DNA of 64,000 bases, taken from assembly GCF_020740795.1 (NCBI RefSeq), contig NC_067285.1:37829318-37893317 (forward strand), given 5' to 3'. The stretch's first letter is position 1. Every line of letters begins with the position of its first letter. Below are positions 61,516 through 64,000 of this stretch, one piece after another. A program made the translations under genes and the position numbers. This DNA comes from Apus apus. Its lineage: Eukaryota; Chordata; Aves; Apodiformes; Apodidae. The notes below the pieces were generated by a model. It saw only the letters and a list, made by a program, of their open reading frames with translations. It made no database searches and was not told the DNA's origin.

Positions 61516-62164
61516 CTCTGGAATATGGTTCTTTCCCACATAGAGACTAAAAATTCACTTTTAGGCCATCAGGTTGCATGGACCCAAAATGGCCACCCCC
61601 TTCCTTTGTATTCTTCAAGGACAAATACAAGGACAGAGCTGCCTGCCTGAGTGACAGGCCAAGTGCCAACAACGTTGGAGATCACACTTGACAGCCAGGC
61701 CCAGACCCTCGAGCACAGGGAAACAGCTGCTTGATCAGACAGTGCTCATATGCAAATAAGATAATGCACTGGGCACCAAGACTGTGGACCCTGGACTATA
61801 AAAGACTGAGCCTGGTAGCTAAGGCTTGCTGGTTGGTGGGAGCTGGAGCCTGCTGCTTAGTGTTGTTGGAACACTTGGTTGCTATACTGGTTTCCTGTGG
61901 TTGGTGCTGCTCCTGGCGTGCTGTCTTGGCTCCCACTGCGGAATTACTGCCCCGACGAGCAGGAAGACAATTGCCCATGAATATCAAACAAGCTGTTCAT
62001 CAGGACAGAAAGACTACGTCCATGAGGGATCCTACCAACATCAATCGGCTGGGTGTGGAGCGGTTCCTTACTCTGCATGTTCGTCAATAATCGTGTCGAA
62101 AGGAGAACTGCTTGTGCAATCCCCTGAACTCCTGGACTATCTCAGGAAAATGGTAAAATGAGTT
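61516..62164 (+). mobile_element. Probable further ERV/LTR sequence
   Basis: TATAAAAG at about 61797 after CACTGGGCACCAAGACTGTG, and short open frames beyond with no recognisable protein. Resembles an LTR promoter region in plus orientation; family and edges not determined. Confidence 0.35.
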
Positions 62165-62690
62165 TTCCACCTTCCTTTTTCCCCGCTTCCCTTGCGTGGT
62201 CCTAGTGCCCTCATACTGCCACGCATATCGTGACTCCCTTCAAGGAGGCCTCTGTCAGGCAAGCCCCCTCACTGTTCTTACTGTAGTTATCTTCACCATT
62301 CTCCCCTATTTAAGACTACATATACTTTGTCACTTCTCTGTAATTTTCTCCAATTTGGGAGCATGCTTTGTTACTGTTTTCCATACAAGTCTGTTATTTA
62401 CTTTTAATGAACCTTTGTCCCCATGTTTTGGCCTTTCCTATAAATAGACCGTTTAGTTTGTAAATTTACATATTGGCATCAGTAACAGTTTGTGGGTGTG
62501 ATGAGGGGTGGTTATTCTTAATTTCCACTCTCAAGATTCGGTCCAGCAGTGGCCAATCCTCTGAGGTGAACGCCACATGCGAACCCTTGGTCCCGTTAAA
62601 TTAAAATCTCCCAGTAAGGGAGGAGTCGTAAAACATCCTGACAGTTTGGTGGCTCTTAGCAGACCCCGGATTGTGACACCTGGTGTCTTG
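62165..62690 (+). mobile_element. ERV LTR, plus orientation
   Basis: CCTATAAATAGACC near 62436 as promoter. Its right part (GATTCGGTCCAGCAGTGGCC ... CATCCTGACAG) is related to the R-U5 part of the LTR at 63065-63673. Edges approximate. Confidence 0.55.
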
Positions 62691-62694
62691 TCAT

Positions 62695-63060
62695 GGTCCA
62701 GCGGTGTTAGTAACGGACCGCTGGAGATCAGGAGGCTTCCGTGACTTTTCTCCATTCCCCACTTATAGAGAGGGCTTTCTGAAGGGTCAGGCACACGTAG
62801 TACTCGCCTCGCACAGAGGATCGATCATTGCTGGACCGAATCTTAGAGCAGGGACTAGAAATACGGCCCTCACCAGGCCCACAAATTGTTACTGAGACCA
62901 ATGTTTAGTTACAAATTAACTGACTTATTAAGGGTGAACCCTGAGGGACCAAGGGTCAGGAGAGGTAGGCTAGGGATATGTCAGGGAAAGAATTCGGAAG
63001 TGCTATGCCCTTATTAAATGTACAGGAAAGGTGTAGAATCAATGGAGTAAAAGGGTAGGA
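62695..63060 (-). mobile_element. ERV LTR fragment, minus orientation
   Basis: Reversed, it reads GATTCGGTCCAGCAATGATC, CCTCTGTGCGAGGCGAGTAC and CACTTAT..., the same family as its neighbours but inverted. It abuts the next LTR head to head. Confidence 0.6.
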
Positions 63061-63064
63061 GTTG

Positions 63065-63673
63065 AGCCTGGCAACAGCCGCTGCACCCGCTGCCGAGAGC
63101 CTGCCCCTGCAACACCACGGACCCGTCGTCCTGCCTTCCGAGACAGGGCTGCCATCGGGGACAAGTGGGAGGGTGACATCACCACACACACACACACATA
63201 TTCCTTTCCTCTTACTTGCACACACTGCAGGACCTCTTAAGGAGGACTGACGTCGGGCTTCCTTCCCTCCTTCCCTTCTCCCTTTGGTCCTTAACCCTCT
63301 CCCTTAAGAGCACCGGACCTAAAGGACATTACCTCCCTAAAGGACACTTTCTCACTATATACATATATATATATCCCTGGTAGCCATTCACATATGCATT
63401 TTCCCTAAACATTATCCCTCAGTTTGTGTTAACCCTTAATAAACCAATTAGTTTATGGAGCAAACCTTGGTTTTAGAGGCAATTTCTGAGCATGGTGGGG
63501 GGGTGCATTCTAACTACCACCCTGAAATACAGTCCCGTGGTGGCCGTTCCTCTGTGAGAGGCGAGTGCCACGTGTGACCCTCGGTCTTATTCAAAAACCC
63601 CTCCACATTGGGAGGCGGAGTCGCAAAAGCATCCTGACAGCCGGGAGCCTCCCAGTACCAGCTTGCGACACAG
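63065..63673 (+). mobile_element. ERV LTR, relative of the solo LTR at 48271-49325
   Basis: Shares GCTGCCGAGAG, CTCTTAAGGAGGACTGACGT, CTTAACCCTCTCC, ACATATATATATATCCCTGG, CACCCTGAAATACAGTCCCG and GTGGTGGCCGTTCCTCTGTG with the reversed 48271-49325 copy. AATAAACC at about 63438; ends GCTTGCGACA. Truncated at the left, where it meets the inverted fragment. Confidence 0.8.
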
Positions 63674-64000
63674 GGAATTTGTGTGTGTGTTCATCGTTCC
63701 GTAGCATGTACCTCCTGGGATGCGGCTTCTTTTCCGGCTGGCAGGGCTCAGTGGCATGTTCGTGGGGGGGGGCAGCTTTCCGGCAGCAGGGGTGGCCCCC
63801 CAGCAGCATCCTGCAGGCAGGCAGGCAGGCACGGCTCCTCTGTGAGCTGCAGCGGGCTCCGGTCCAGTTTGGCTCCAGTGTTAAGCTCGGGTGGGCTTGA
63901 GCCAGGCAGGCTCTGGCGAGCAGTGATCCCTTGGGGAGCGGGCTGGCTCCCCACAGAGTGGTTACAGGTGGCTTCTCCATGGCTTTTCGAGGCAGTGGTT
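63674..64000. other. GC-rich sequence, possibly more LTR U3
   Basis: Contains GCAGGCAGGCAGGCAGGCAC, similar to the U3 of the 48271 LTR in minus orientation. Cut by the window edge. No gene called. Confidence 0.35.

Overview
The window is nuclear DNA from a bird. CR1 LINEs occur throughout on both strands (3' tails of the ATTCTRTGA type), a feather beta-keratin gene lies near the right end, and several endogenous-retrovirus LTRs are present. Most genes are intron-rich and found only by matching exons, because no single reading frame spans them.

Layout. (1) 0.7-4.8 kb, minus strand: the first four coding exons of CWF19L1 with its CpG-island promoter. Its intron 1 is almost entirely a GGGAC-type microsatellite. 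(2) 5-10.6 kb: LTR and microsatellite debris, then a 3.3 kb CR1 LINE. (3) 12.3-55.3 kb, plus strand: three consecutive exons of CTNNA3 (alpha-T-catenin), at 12,318, 15,244 and 55,159. The first ends in a stop, the second is split by an AT-rich block and carries a stop, and the third is intact. This copy cannot encode full-length alpha-T-catenin. (4) 24,378-43,089, inside the CTNNA3 intron: four complete and one partial copy of a 4.49 kb tandem unit. Each full unit holds a CpG island, a TATA-containing promoter and a seven-exon PHF7-like gene (279 codons, extended PHD plus RING-like finger). Exons for a further zinc finger lie downstream of two in-frame TAG codons shared by all copies. Copy 4 also has two coding frameshifts. 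(5) 43.1-57 kb: AT-rich intron with a complete solo LTR. (6) 57-64 kb: a feather-keratin pseudogene, a truncated CR1 and a nest of ERV LTR pieces in both orientations.

How the parts relate. The array appears to have formed when a PHF7-like block was joined to a CpG island already present in the CTNNA3 intron. Every unit-to-unit junction carries the same 37-bp filler copied from 23,702-23,738 and the same AATAG microhomology join. The fifth CpG-island copy runs directly into native intron and a splice donor. The result is a young, nearly identical array of truncated PHF7-like genes under a duplicated CpG island in a decaying host gene. Mammalian PHF7 is a spermatid histone reader and ubiquitin ligase, so a germline role is plausible but is inference. 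The biggest caution is that most differences between units are one-base homopolymer changes, which may be sequencing error.
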